Origin: Hymenobacter jeollabukensis
Lineage (GTDB): Bacteria; Bacteroidota; Bacteroidia; Cytophagales; Hymenobacteraceae
NCBI RefSeq assembly: GCF_005771675.1
Contig: NZ_VAJM01000001.1
Span: 930,001 to 994,000, forward strand
Length of the DNA: 64,000 bases
Direction of reading: 5' to 3'
Shown: positions 57,904 to 64,000 of the stretch, piece by piece
Layout of the letters: every line of letters starts with the position of its first letter
Position numbering within the stretch: the first letter of the stretch is position 1
Notes under the pieces: generated by a model
What the model saw: the letters and a program-made list of their open reading frames with translations, nothing else
What the model was told of the DNA's origin: nothing
The model's database searches: none
Program-made: the position numbers and the translations under genes

Positions 57904-57970
57904 TTTACCGAAAGCAGCACCTGAAACCCGGTCCCAGCAGGCGCTGCCGTGCTGGGGCCGGTTTCGGTAA
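57904..57970 (+). other. Large hairpin after the permease-peptidase gene
   Basis: Outer arms TTACCGAAA / TTTCGGTAA and inner arms AACCCGGTCCCAGCA / TGCTGGGGCCGGTT pair imperfectly. It lies 56 bases after the stop. No U-run follows, so it may be a 3'-end stabiliser or rho-dependent end rather than an intrinsic terminator. Confidence 0.5.
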
Positions 57971-58194
57971 TCCCAAGTAGCAAATCAGGGAGCTGTTGCG
58001 GCTATGAGATGCCCTGCTAATCCTAATGATTAGCGCTGCCAAATCAAGCCGCCCACGAACTACCGAGTACCGTTCAGCAGGCCGGCTTGTGCTGGCCAAG
58101 CAACGTTCGGCCCGTTGGCCCGAAGCCAAGAGCTGCGAAAAGCGGGGCGAAAAAAATTAACCTTGCCGATGAATTACCGGGCCCAACAATGCCG

Positions 58195-58202
58195 TAGTTT
58201 TG
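58195..58202 (+). promoter_or_regulatory. Candidate -7 promoter element
   Basis: TAGTTTTG matches the Bacteroidota consensus TAnnTTTG exactly. The -33 region is weak (an ATTA about 18 bases upstream). Transcription would start near 58210 and run into the terminator at 58352. Confidence 0.5.
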
Positions 58203-58351
58203 CACCGTGCTTCAACCAAAGAACCCGTTGATGAAGCGCGGGGCCGTGCTCGGCAAGGAACCGCGAGGGGACCAAAAGGTCCTCGCCCCCGTCGGTTTTT
58301 TCGATGTTGCCGCTGGCATTTCCGTTGTTTTTTCTGGGTGTTGCCCCGCTA

Positions 58352-58379
58352 CCGTTTCGGATTTCGAAACGGTTTTTTT
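58352..58379 (+). terminator. Intrinsic terminator/attenuator in the pyrB leader
   Basis: CCGTTTCG at 58352-58359 pairs perfectly with CGAAACGG at 58365-58372 across a five-base loop, followed by seven T residues. It stands about 150 bases after the likely transcription start and 220 bases before pyrB. It could be an attenuator for the pyrimidine genes or the end of a small RNA. Confidence 0.8.
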
Positions 58380-58600
58380 ATGCCCATTGGGTTCGTCGGC
58401 GGCTGCCCCGCAGCCAGTTCACCGGTCAAGTGCGCCCCGCAAACCTCCCCTGGCCGCCAACGCCCGCGCCCCCAAACGCGGCAGCCGCCCCCAGCGCCGC
58501 GGCCCGCACCGGCCGCCCGCGGCTCCGGCGTGGGCCGCAGTAAATCAGCCTTCACACCATCCGTTTTAGCCAGACGACCTCACTTTTCCTCCACTCCGCT

Positions 58601-59581
58601 ATGGCCCGTAAAGACCTGCTCGACATTGCATCTCTTCACCGCGAGGAAATCGAGTTCCTGCTCGACCAGTCCACGTCCTTTAAGGAACAGTTCACCAGCT
58701 CGGTGAAGAAAGTCCCCTCCCTCGAGGGCAAGTCCGTGCTCATGCTCTTTTACGAGCCCAGCACCCGCACGCACACCTCCTTCGAAGTCGCGGCCAAGCG
58801 CCTTTCCGCCGAGGTGACGAATTTCGACATTGCCCAGTCTTCCATCACCAAGGGCGAATCGGTGCGCGAGACGGTGGAGACGCTCCAGGCCATGCGCACC
58901 GACTACATCGTTGTCCGCCACGGCCGGTCCGGGCTGCCCGGCATGATTGCGCGCCTGACCAAGGCGTCGGTTATCAACGCCGGCGACGGGGCGCACGCGC
59001 ACCCCACCCAGGCCCTGCTGGACGCCTTCACCATCCGGGAGAAATTCCCCAATCCTGTGGGCAAAAAAGTCCTCATCATCGGGGACATACTCCACTCCCG
59101 CGTGGCGCGCTCCACCAGCACCCTGCTGAAAAAGCTGGGCCTCGATGTCGCCTACCTCGGCCCGGGCTCGTTGGTGCCTAAGTACGGCCCGGAAAACATC
59201 CGCCGCTTCACCAACTACGAGGAGGCCATGGCCTGGGCGCCCGATGTGGTGTACCTGCTCCGCGTGCAGATGGAGCGCCAGGACGTGCAGTTCTTCCCCA
59301 GCCTGCGCGAATACCACCGCATCTACGGCATCACCAACGACCGGCTGGCGGAAATTCGTCAGCGCGGCCTCTACATCATGCACCCCGGCCCCGTGAACCG
59401 CGGAGTCGAGCTGTGCGACGCCGTCATGGACTATGAGCGCAGCCTGATCAACAACCAGGTCGAAAACGGCATTGCCATCCGGATGGCCGTGCTGGACTGG
59501 CTCACGCCGGGTGGGGAAGCACCGAAGTCGGAGCCGACGTTCGAGCGGTCTTTCGCGCAGCTCCCGCACCTGACGGCCTAG
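58601..59581 (+). CDS. pyrB: Aspartate carbamoyltransferase catalytic subunit
   Basis: Cytoplasmic enzyme of 326 residues that joins carbamoyl phosphate and aspartate, the first committed step of pyrimidine synthesis. The carbamoyl-phosphate loop EPSTRTHTSFE (S54-T55-R56-T57), HAHPTQALLD and the C-terminal HPGPVNRGVE motif are complete. No regulatory subunit gene follows, as usual outside the enterobacteria. The leader with a terminator hairpin upstream suggests attenuation. pyrC follows 146 bases later on the same strand. Confidence 0.97.
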   Translation: MARKDLLDIASLHREEIEFLLDQSTSFKEQFTSSVKKVPSLEGKSVLMLFYEPSTRTHTSFEVAAKRLSAEVTNFDIAQSSITKGESVRETVETLQAMRTDYIVVRHGRSGLPGMIARLTKASVINAGDGAHAHPTQALLDAFTIREKFPNPVGKKVLIIGDILHSRVARSTSTLLKKLGLDVAYLGPGSLVPKYGPENIRRFTNYEEAMAWAPDVVYLLRVQMERQDVQFFPSLREYHRIYGITNDRLAEIRQRGLYIMHPGPVNRGVELCDAVMDYERSLINNQVENGIAIRMAVLDWLTPGGEAPKSEPTFERSFAQLPHLTA

Positions 59582-59727
59582 CCTCGGTCCTGGTCGCCGC
59601 AGGGTAGCGAGTTAGCTCCACGGCTCGTGCCTTGCACGCCGGCGGCGGCTGATTCCGTTCTTTCTTTGCAGCTCCAACAGCCCGAACCTCCCTCCTCCCC
59701 TTGCCCGTTTACCGAAATCAACCCTTC

Positions 59728-61026
59728 ATGCTCCTCCTGCAAAACGCCCGCATCGCCTCCGAACATTCACCGGCACTACGCGAGGGCGACGTCCTGATTG
59801 TCGAAGGAAAAATCCAGGAAATCGGTACCAACCTCGCCGTTCCCGAGGGCGCCCGCGTCATCGACGCGCGCGGCCGGGTGCTGATGCCGGCCATGTTTGA
59901 TGCCCACGTGCATTTCCGCGCCCCGGGCTTCGAGAACAAGGAAACCATCACCACGGGCAGCGAAGCGGCCATCAACGGCGGCGTGACCGGCGTGGTGATG
60001 ATGCCCAACACCCGCCCGGCCATCGACTCGGCGGCGGTGGTGGCAGCCGTGCTCGACAACGCCAAACTCCGCTCCCGCATTCCGGTGTACACCTCCGGCT
60101 GCGTCACCAAGAACCGCGAGGGCAAGGAGCTGGCCGAAATCGACGGCATGCGCATGCTCGGCGTGCAGATGCTGACCGACGACGGGGACACCACCAACGA
60201 CCCGGCCGTGCTGCTGCGGGCCATGCAGTACGCCACCGAGTTTGGGATGTTTTTCGCCAGTCACTGCGAGGTGCCGGAGCTGGCCGGGCCCCGCGCCCTG
60301 AACGAAGGCGTGATGAGCTACCGCCTCGGCATCAAAGGCTCGCCGGCCTGCGCGGAGGAAATCATCATCGACCGCGACATCCGGCTGGCCCGGGCGGCGG
60401 GCGCGCACATTCACATCCAGCACGTGTCGAGCAAGCTGGGCATGGAAACCATCCGCTGGTGGAAATCCCGCGGCGACGTGAAAGTCACGGCCGAAGTGGC
60501 CCCGCACCACCTGCTGTTCACCGACGAGCACATCGGCGACTACGACACGAACTACAAGATGAACCCGCCGCTGCGCACGCAGGCCGATTGTGACGCGCTG
60601 CTCGAAGGGCTCAAGGAAGGCGTATTCGACCTCATTGCCACGGACCACGCGCCGCACACGCCCTACGAAAAAGCCCAGGATTTCATCAGCGCCCCCAACG
60701 GCATCACCGGCCTGGATACGGCCCTGGTGTCGCTCTATCACTATTTCGTGCGGCCCGAAAAATTCGGCTGGGACCTGGTGGTGAAGCGCTATTCGGCCGA
60801 GCCCCGCCGCCTGATGGGCCTGCCGGTGCCCACCATCGAAGTCGGTCAGCAAGCCGAGTGCGTTTTGTTCGATACCGAGGCGGAAACGACTTTCACGAAG
60901 GAGTTCATGAAGTCCAAATCCCAGAACACGCCCTTCATCAACCAAACGCTGCAAGGCCGGGTGGATATGGTGATTCTGGGCACGGAAATCCTGCTGGAGC
61001 GCGAACAGCTAGTGGTGAATAGCTGA
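59728..61026 (+). CDS. pyrC: Dihydroorotase
   Basis: Cytoplasmic zinc amidohydrolase of 432 residues that closes carbamoyl aspartate to dihydroorotate, the step after PyrB. The start at 59728 is taken because LLLQNARI begins the fold; a TTG at 59701 would add nine residues. Metal motif FDAHVHFRAPG (H60, H62), substrate-binding MMPNTRPAID and the late metal/base motif DHAPHTPYEK are present. The long form (over 400 residues) belongs to the class with a separate small beta domain rather than the short E. coli PyrC type. It ends 10 bases before a repeat arm. Confidence 0.95.
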   Translation: MLLLQNARIASEHSPALREGDVLIVEGKIQEIGTNLAVPEGARVIDARGRVLMPAMFDAHVHFRAPGFENKETITTGSEAAINGGVTGVVMMPNTRPAIDSAAVVAAVLDNAKLRSRIPVYTSGCVTKNREGKELAEIDGMRMLGVQMLTDDGDTTNDPAVLLRAMQYATEFGMFFASHCEVPELAGPRALNEGVMSYRLGIKGSPACAEEIIIDRDIRLARAAGAHIHIQHVSSKLGMETIRWWKSRGDVKVTAEVAPHHLLFTDEHIGDYDTNYKMNPPLRTQADCDALLEGLKEGVFDLIATDHAPHTPYEKAQDFISAPNGITGLDTALVSLYHYFVRPEKFGWDLVVKRYSAEPRRLMGLPVPTIEVGQQAECVLFDTEAETTFTKEFMKSKSQNTPFINQTLQGRVDMVILGTEILLEREQLVVNS

Positions 61027-61036
61027 TAAACAGAAC

Positions 61037-61533
61037 GTCATGCTAAGCCCCGCGAAGCATCTCTACCAGGATACTTCTGTGAATCTGAAGGCTAAATGTT
61101 CTGAAACGGCAACGATGTCAAGCTACCTGACTATTCTAGAACTAATAGCTCGTGTTCGTCTTGGAAAGGAAGTCGAGCAATGGCTGTCCTACGTGCAAGA
61201 GGCTGAGTCCGCCTTTATCAGATGGTTATCCATTGGCAAAGACAAAAACCAGTTTATCGTCACTTATTTCGAGTCTTTTGACGAAGGTGACGAAGGATTT
61301 CACGACGTACATGAGTTTTCTGTGTTGGATCCAGAAGATGCTCCTTATGGAACAGGATATGAGTTTGATTCAGTAGAAGAGGCCCTTGCTTTTGCTACTG
61401 AAGCCTACGGAGCTTCTATTGACAAATTCGTAGCAGGCGGGATGATCTACACTGAGTACGCAAAGCATTTCCTTCATCCCCCTATGTAGCCACAGCGAAG
61501 CGGTAGAGATGCTTCGACTGCCCTCAGCATGAC
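61037..61533. repeat. Palindromic repeat split by a foreign-looking gene
   Basis: The left arm gtcatgct...gaagcatctctacc lies at 61037-61067 and the right arm gcgaagcggtagagatgctt... to catgac at 61495-61533. In intact copies (17836, 24646, 51246) the arms are about 14-20 bases apart; here 427 AT-rich bases with one gene separate them. Confidence 0.72.
61115..61489 (+). CDS. Small acidic protein of unknown function, AT-rich
   Basis: Protein of 124 residues from the ATG at 61115; the frame upstream to 61040 is repeat arm read as protein. It has an amphipathic N-terminal helix (YLTILELIARVRLGKEVEQWL), a beta-like centre (SAFIRWLSI, QFIVTYFESF) and an acidic C-terminal half (DEGDEGFHDVHEF, DPEDAPYGTGYEFDSVEEAL). 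No signal peptide or membrane segment is seen. I do not recognise the family. The gene is clearly AT-richer than its neighbours and uses TTA, ATA and AGA codons that are rare around it, so recent acquisition is likely. It lies alone between pyrC and purE, between the arms of a split palindromic repeat. Small acidic orphans of this kind are sometimes immunity proteins, but nothing here shows that. Confidence 0.75.
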   Translation: MSSYLTILELIARVRLGKEVEQWLSYVQEAESAFIRWLSIGKDKNQFIVTYFESFDEGDEGFHDVHEFSVLDPEDAPYGTGYEFDSVEEALAFATEAYGASIDKFVAGGMIYTEYAKHFLHPPM

Positions 61534-61549
61534 GACCAAATAATTCTCC

Positions 61550-62062
61550 ATGAGTACTCCTTCTTCCTCCGATACCCCCAAGCCCCTGATCGGCGTGGTC
61601 ATGGGCTCCAGCAGCGACTGGGAAACCATGCAGTACGCCGTGCAAATTCTCACGGACTTCGGCGTGGCCCACGAAGCGCGCGTGGTGTCGGCCCACCGCA
61701 TGCCCGACGACCTGTTTGCCTACGCCGAACAGGCCGGTTCGCGCGGCTTGCAGGCCATTATTGCCGGCGCGGGCGGGGCGGCCCACCTGCCGGGCATGCT
61801 GGCCGCCAAAACGACGGTGCCCGTGCTGGGCGTACCGGTAGCCAGCCGCCACTTGCAGGGCGTGGATTCGCTGCACAGCATCGTGCAGATGCCCAAAGGA
61901 ATACCCGTGGCGACATTTGCTATCGGCAATGCCGGGGCGGCCAATGCCGCGCTGTTCGCCGTCAGCCTGCTGGCCCTGCACGATGCGGACCTGGCGGCCA
62001 AGCTGCTGGCGTTTCGCGCTGAACAAACGGAAGCCGCCCGCGCCATGAAGCTGCCGGTATGA
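61550..62062 (+). CDS. purE: 5-(carboxyamino)imidazole ribonucleotide mutase
   Basis: Cytoplasmic purine-synthesis enzyme of 170 residues converting N5-CAIR to CAIR. The signature [13 protein letters not shown] near residues 13-25, SAHRMPD and the substrate loop [11 protein letters not shown] are complete, as is GVPV...[14 protein letters not shown]. The length is that of the bacterial class I enzyme. The stop overlaps the purK start by four bases, so the two consecutive enzymes are translationally coupled. Confidence 0.97.
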   Translation: MSTPSSSDTPKPLIGVVMGSSSDWETMQYAVQILTDFGVAHEARVVSAHRMPDDLFAYAEQAGSRGLQAIIAGAGGAAHLPGMLAAKTTVPVLGVPVASRHLQGVDSLHSIVQMPKGIPVATFAIGNAGAANAALFAVSLLALHDADLAAKLLAFRAEQTEAARAMKLPV

Positions 62063-63309
62063 ACGACGGAACTGACATTGCAGCCATGACCCCAATTTAC
62101 CCGGGCAGTGTGGACGCCGCGGGCCGGCGCGCCACCTTGGGCGTGTTGGGCGGCGGCCAGCTGGGGCGCATGTTTTTGCACGCCGCCCAGCGCCTGGGGT
62201 ACTTCACCGCCGTGCTGGACCCGGACGCCCAAAGTCCGGCCGGACTGGTGAGCCACCACCATATCCGGACCGGCTACGACGACCCGGCCGGGCTGGCGCA
62301 GCTGGCCCAGCTGTGCCAGGCCATTACCACCGAGTTTGAAAACGTGCCGGCCCAGGTTCTGCAAACGCTGGCGCAGACCCGCCCCGTGGCGCCGGGCGCG
62401 GCCGTGGTGGGCATTGCCCAAAACCGCATCGAGGAAAAAGTCCACTTCGCCGCCTGCGCCGACGTCTCGGGGGTGAGCTGCGGGCCCTACGCGGTGATTG
62501 AAACGCCGGCCCAGCTGCAGGCCGTGCAGGCCGATCGGCCGGATTTGCTGCCCGGCATCCTGAAAACCGCCCGCCTGGGCTACGACGGCAAGGGGCAGGT
62601 CCGCGTGAAGAACGCCGCGGAGCTGGCTGCCGCCTGGGCGGAGCTGGGCAGCGTTGCCTGCGTGCTGGAAAAGATGCTGCCGCTCACCGCCGAATGCTCG
62701 GTGCTGGTGGCCCGCGGCTGGGACGGGCAAGTCGTCAGCTTCGCCCCGCAGCGCAACGTGCACGTCGACGGCATTCTGGCCGTAACCCACGCCTACGAAG
62801 GCAACCTGCCGCCCCCCCTGGCCACTAGGGCCCGCGACGCGGCCGTTTCCATCGCGCAGCACCTCAGCTACGTCGGGGTGCTGTGCGTCGAGTTTTTTGT
62901 GGTGGACGACGGCAGTGCGCACGGCGGCCTGGTGGTCAACGAAATGGCCCCGCGCCCCCACAACAGCGGCCACTACACCCTGGACGCCTGCGACGCGTCT
63001 CAGTTTGACCTGCAGGTGCACGCCATGGCGGGCTTGCCCCTGCCGCAGCCGCGGCAGCATTCCCCGGCCATCATGCTCAACCTGCTGGGCGAGGTGTGGT
63101 TTGATGCCGGCGGCCAACGGCGGGAGCCGGACTGGCAGGCGGTGCTGAGCCTGCCGGGCACGCGACTGCACCTGTACGGCAAGTTGGACGCGCGCGCCGG
63201 CCGCAAGATGGGCCACCTGACCATCACCGGCCCGGACGTCGCCAGCGTCAAAACCGTGGCGCACCGCGCCGCCGCTCTCCTCAGCTTGCCGGGCCTGGAC
63301 GCCGTCTAG
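62059..63309 (+). CDS. purK: 5-(carboxyamino)imidazole ribonucleotide synthase
   Basis: Cytoplasmic ATP-grasp enzyme of 416 residues that carboxylates AIR to N5-CAIR, the substrate of PurE. The N-terminal nucleotide-fold motif [13 protein letters not shown] follows a 25-residue lead; EFENVP, the ATP-grasp segment [29 protein letters not shown] and [15 protein letters not shown] are all family hallmarks. The start overlaps the purE stop (ATGA). An internal ATG at 62086 would also give a full domain, but the overlap favours the first. A perfect 19-base-pair terminator stem lies 55 bases after the stop. Confidence 0.96.
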   Translation: MNDGTDIAAMTPIYPGSVDAAGRRATLGVLGGGQLGRMFLHAAQRLGYFTAVLDPDAQSPAGLVSHHHIRTGYDDPAGLAQLAQLCQAITTEFENVPAQVLQTLAQTRPVAPGAAVVGIAQNRIEEKVHFAACADVSGVSCGPYAVIETPAQLQAVQADRPDLLPGILKTARLGYDGKGQVRVKNAAELAAAWAELGSVACVLEKMLPLTAECSVLVARGWDGQVVSFAPQRNVHVDGILAVTHAYEGNLPPPLATRARDAAVSIAQHLSYVGVLCVEFFVVDDGSAHGGLVVNEMAPRPHNSGHYTLDACDASQFDLQVHAMAGLPLPQPRQHSPAIMLNLLGEVWFDAGGQRREPDWQAVLSLPGTRLHLYGKLDARAGRKMGHLTITGPDVASVKTVAHRAAALLSLPGLDAV

Positions 63310-63364
63310 CGGCCCTCGCCTGCTGCTTAATAGCAGGTGATCGTTGGCAAAAGCGGGGGTATAA

Positions 63365-63405
63365 CTAAAAAAGCCTGTTTCCAGCTTGGAAACAGGCTTT
63401 TTTAG
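63365..63405. terminator. Bidirectional terminator of purEK and the tRNA gene
   Basis: CTAAAAAAGCCTGTTTCCA at 63365-63383 pairs perfectly with its complement at 63387-63405 over a three-base loop. The A/T runs at the stem base give a U-tract in both directions. It ends purK on + and directly abuts the 3' end of the tRNA on -. Confidence 0.92.
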
Positions 63406-63479
63406 TGGGCCCAGCTGGAATCGAACCAGCGACCTGCTGATTATGAGTCAGCTGCTCTAACCGATTGAGCTATAGGCCC
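63406..63479 (-). tRNA. tRNA with CAU anticodon (Met or Ile2)
   Basis: The - strand folds as a complete 74-base tRNA: acceptor GGGCCTA/TGGGCCC with discriminator A, D-arm AGCTCAATCGGTTAGAGCA, anticodon stem GCTGA/TCAGC around CTCATAA, T-arm GCTGG-TTCGATT-CCAGC. CCA is not encoded. CAU may read Met or, after lysidine modification, the AUA Ile codon; the GACTCATAATC and GGTCGCTGGTTC segments resemble E. coli tRNA-Ile2, so Ile2 is slightly favoured. Confidence 0.93.
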
Positions 63480-63567
63480 GGCTAAAACCGCCCAGAGGAA
63501 GCCCTACTGGTTGGTTTCGGCGGCGCAATCTACCAATTTCGCAGCGGTATTACCAAACCTTCCTGCT

Positions 63568-64000
63568 ATGAACGCTGCGCCTCGCTTGCCGAATCTGCTG
63601 TTTGATTTTGGCGGCGTCATCATCAATATCGACTACAACCGCACCCTGGAAGCCATGCGCGCCTTGAGCCGGGTGGGCTCGGCCATTGAGTTTACCCAGG
63701 CGGCGCAGTCGGCGCTGTTCGACGATTTGGAAACCGGCCGGCTCACGCCCGAGGGGTTTCGGCAGGGGCTGCGCACGCACTATGATCTGCACCACGCCAC
63801 CGACGCGGAACTGGACGCAGCCTGGAACGCCATGTTGCTCGACCTGCCGCTGGAGCGGCTGGAGTACATCCGGGAGCTGCGCCGGCAGGGGTACCAGACG
63901 GCCCTGCTCTCGAATACCAACAGCATCCACATTGCCGTCATCAACGAGATGCTGCGGCGGGAGTACGGGCTGCAGCACGGCATTGCCGACGTGCTCGACC
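63568..64000 (+). CDS. HAD-family phosphatase, 3' end beyond the window
   Basis: The first 144 residues of a haloacid-dehalogenase-like hydrolase. Motif I is LLFDFGGVI with nucleophile D13; the second aspartate of classical phosphatases is replaced by G15, as in the YihX-like sugar-phosphatase and epoxide-hydrolase-N branch. A helical cap follows (about 20-90) and motif II appears as LLSNTNSIH near 119-127. The likely role is dephosphorylation of a small metabolite such as a sugar phosphate. The gene runs off the right edge; motifs III and IV cannot be checked. Confidence 0.88.
   Translation, partial: MNAAPRLPNLLFDFGGVIINIDYNRTLEAMRALSRVGSAIEFTQAAQSALFDDLETGRLTPEGFRQGLRTHYDLHHATDAELDAAWNAMLLDLPLERLEYIRELRRQGYQTALLSNTNSIHIAVINEMLRREYGLQHGIADVLD

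Larger units (their letters stand above)
57849..58600. other. Long gap before pyrB: hairpin, promoter, leader and terminator
   Basis: The first half holds the hairpin at 57904-57970 and a small inverted repeat GCTAATC/GATTAGC at 58016-58034. A -7 element at 58195 starts a leader that is interrupted by an intrinsic terminator at 58352-58379. Between 58246 and 58290 an imperfect stem (gcgagg...acc / ggtcctcgc, loop aaaa) is visible. The remaining 220 bases to pyrB are C-rich; the overlapping open frames are rich in Pro, Arg and Ala and not convincing. Confidence 0.55.

Noticed and set aside
58246-58290. PyrR-binding-like motif (CCGCGAGG) in the pyrB leader
   Set aside because: It resembles the PyrR loop consensus but is one base short, and no matching antiterminator was found by eye. 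It was not called as a PyrR site.
58200-58706. Overlapping open frames in the pyrB leader
   Set aside because: They cross a perfect intrinsic terminator, end inside pyrB or just before it, and are Pro/Arg/Ala-rich without any motif. A regulatory leader explains the region better.

Overview
The window is GC-rich DNA from a member of the Bacteroidota, most likely a Hymenobacter-like member of the Cytophagales (inference). Supporting signs are SusC/SusD and FecR/ECF-sigma genes, type IX secretion (T9SS) C-terminal sorting domains on five proteins, -7 promoter elements of the TAnnTTTG type, and a dense set of lipoprotein and signal-peptide glycoside hydrolases. High GC produces many long antisense open frames; these were treated as shadows.

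Left part (about 0.2-20.3 kb). A LacI-type regulator with an unusual IS1-transposase-like zinc ribbon at its N-terminus heads a run of secreted hemicellulose enzymes on the + strand: GH127, GH43, GH97, a tandem CE1-CBM48-CE1 esterase, and three more GH43 enzymes. Together they look like an arabinoxylan/arabinan side-chain system; no SusC/D pair for it lies inside the window. A convergent GH16 beta-glucanase with a T9SS tail, a pirin, a 38-residue membrane peptide, a GH1-like glycosidase and a short-chain dehydrogenase follow.

Middle part (20.6-44 kb, mostly - strand). This is a polysaccharide utilisation locus: ECF sigma, FecR anti-sigma, SusC with an STN signalling domain, SusD, a FucP/GluP-type sugar permease, four GH30 enzymes, a sialate-O-acetylesterase-like enzyme and a small T9SS-secreted protein of unknown function. 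Four GH30 genes together with the nearby GH16 suggest a beta-1,6/beta-1,3-glucan such as fungal wall glucan or laminarin (inference). A second LacI regulator is divergent from sigma. Next to it lie a T9SS SGNH-hydrolase/LamG protein and a 2,200-residue duplicated beta-helix T9SS protein. The promoter region of the giant gene matches that of fecR-susCD at 55 of 72 positions without gaps, including paired LacI-type AAACGTTT palindromes, so the two units are probably co-regulated.

Right part (51-64 kb). A LytTR/LytS two-component pair is divergent from an ABC ATPase and a giant permease fused to an M1 aminopeptidase. Housekeeping genes follow: pyrB (preceded by a long leader with an intrinsic terminator), pyrC, purE, purK, a CAU-anticodon tRNA and a partial HAD phosphatase. 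An AT-rich small gene of unknown function sits exactly between the two arms of an intergenic palindromic repeat between pyrC and purE. Related palindromic repeats of several families fill most intergenic gaps of the window; one arm has entered a GH43 signal-peptide coding region.
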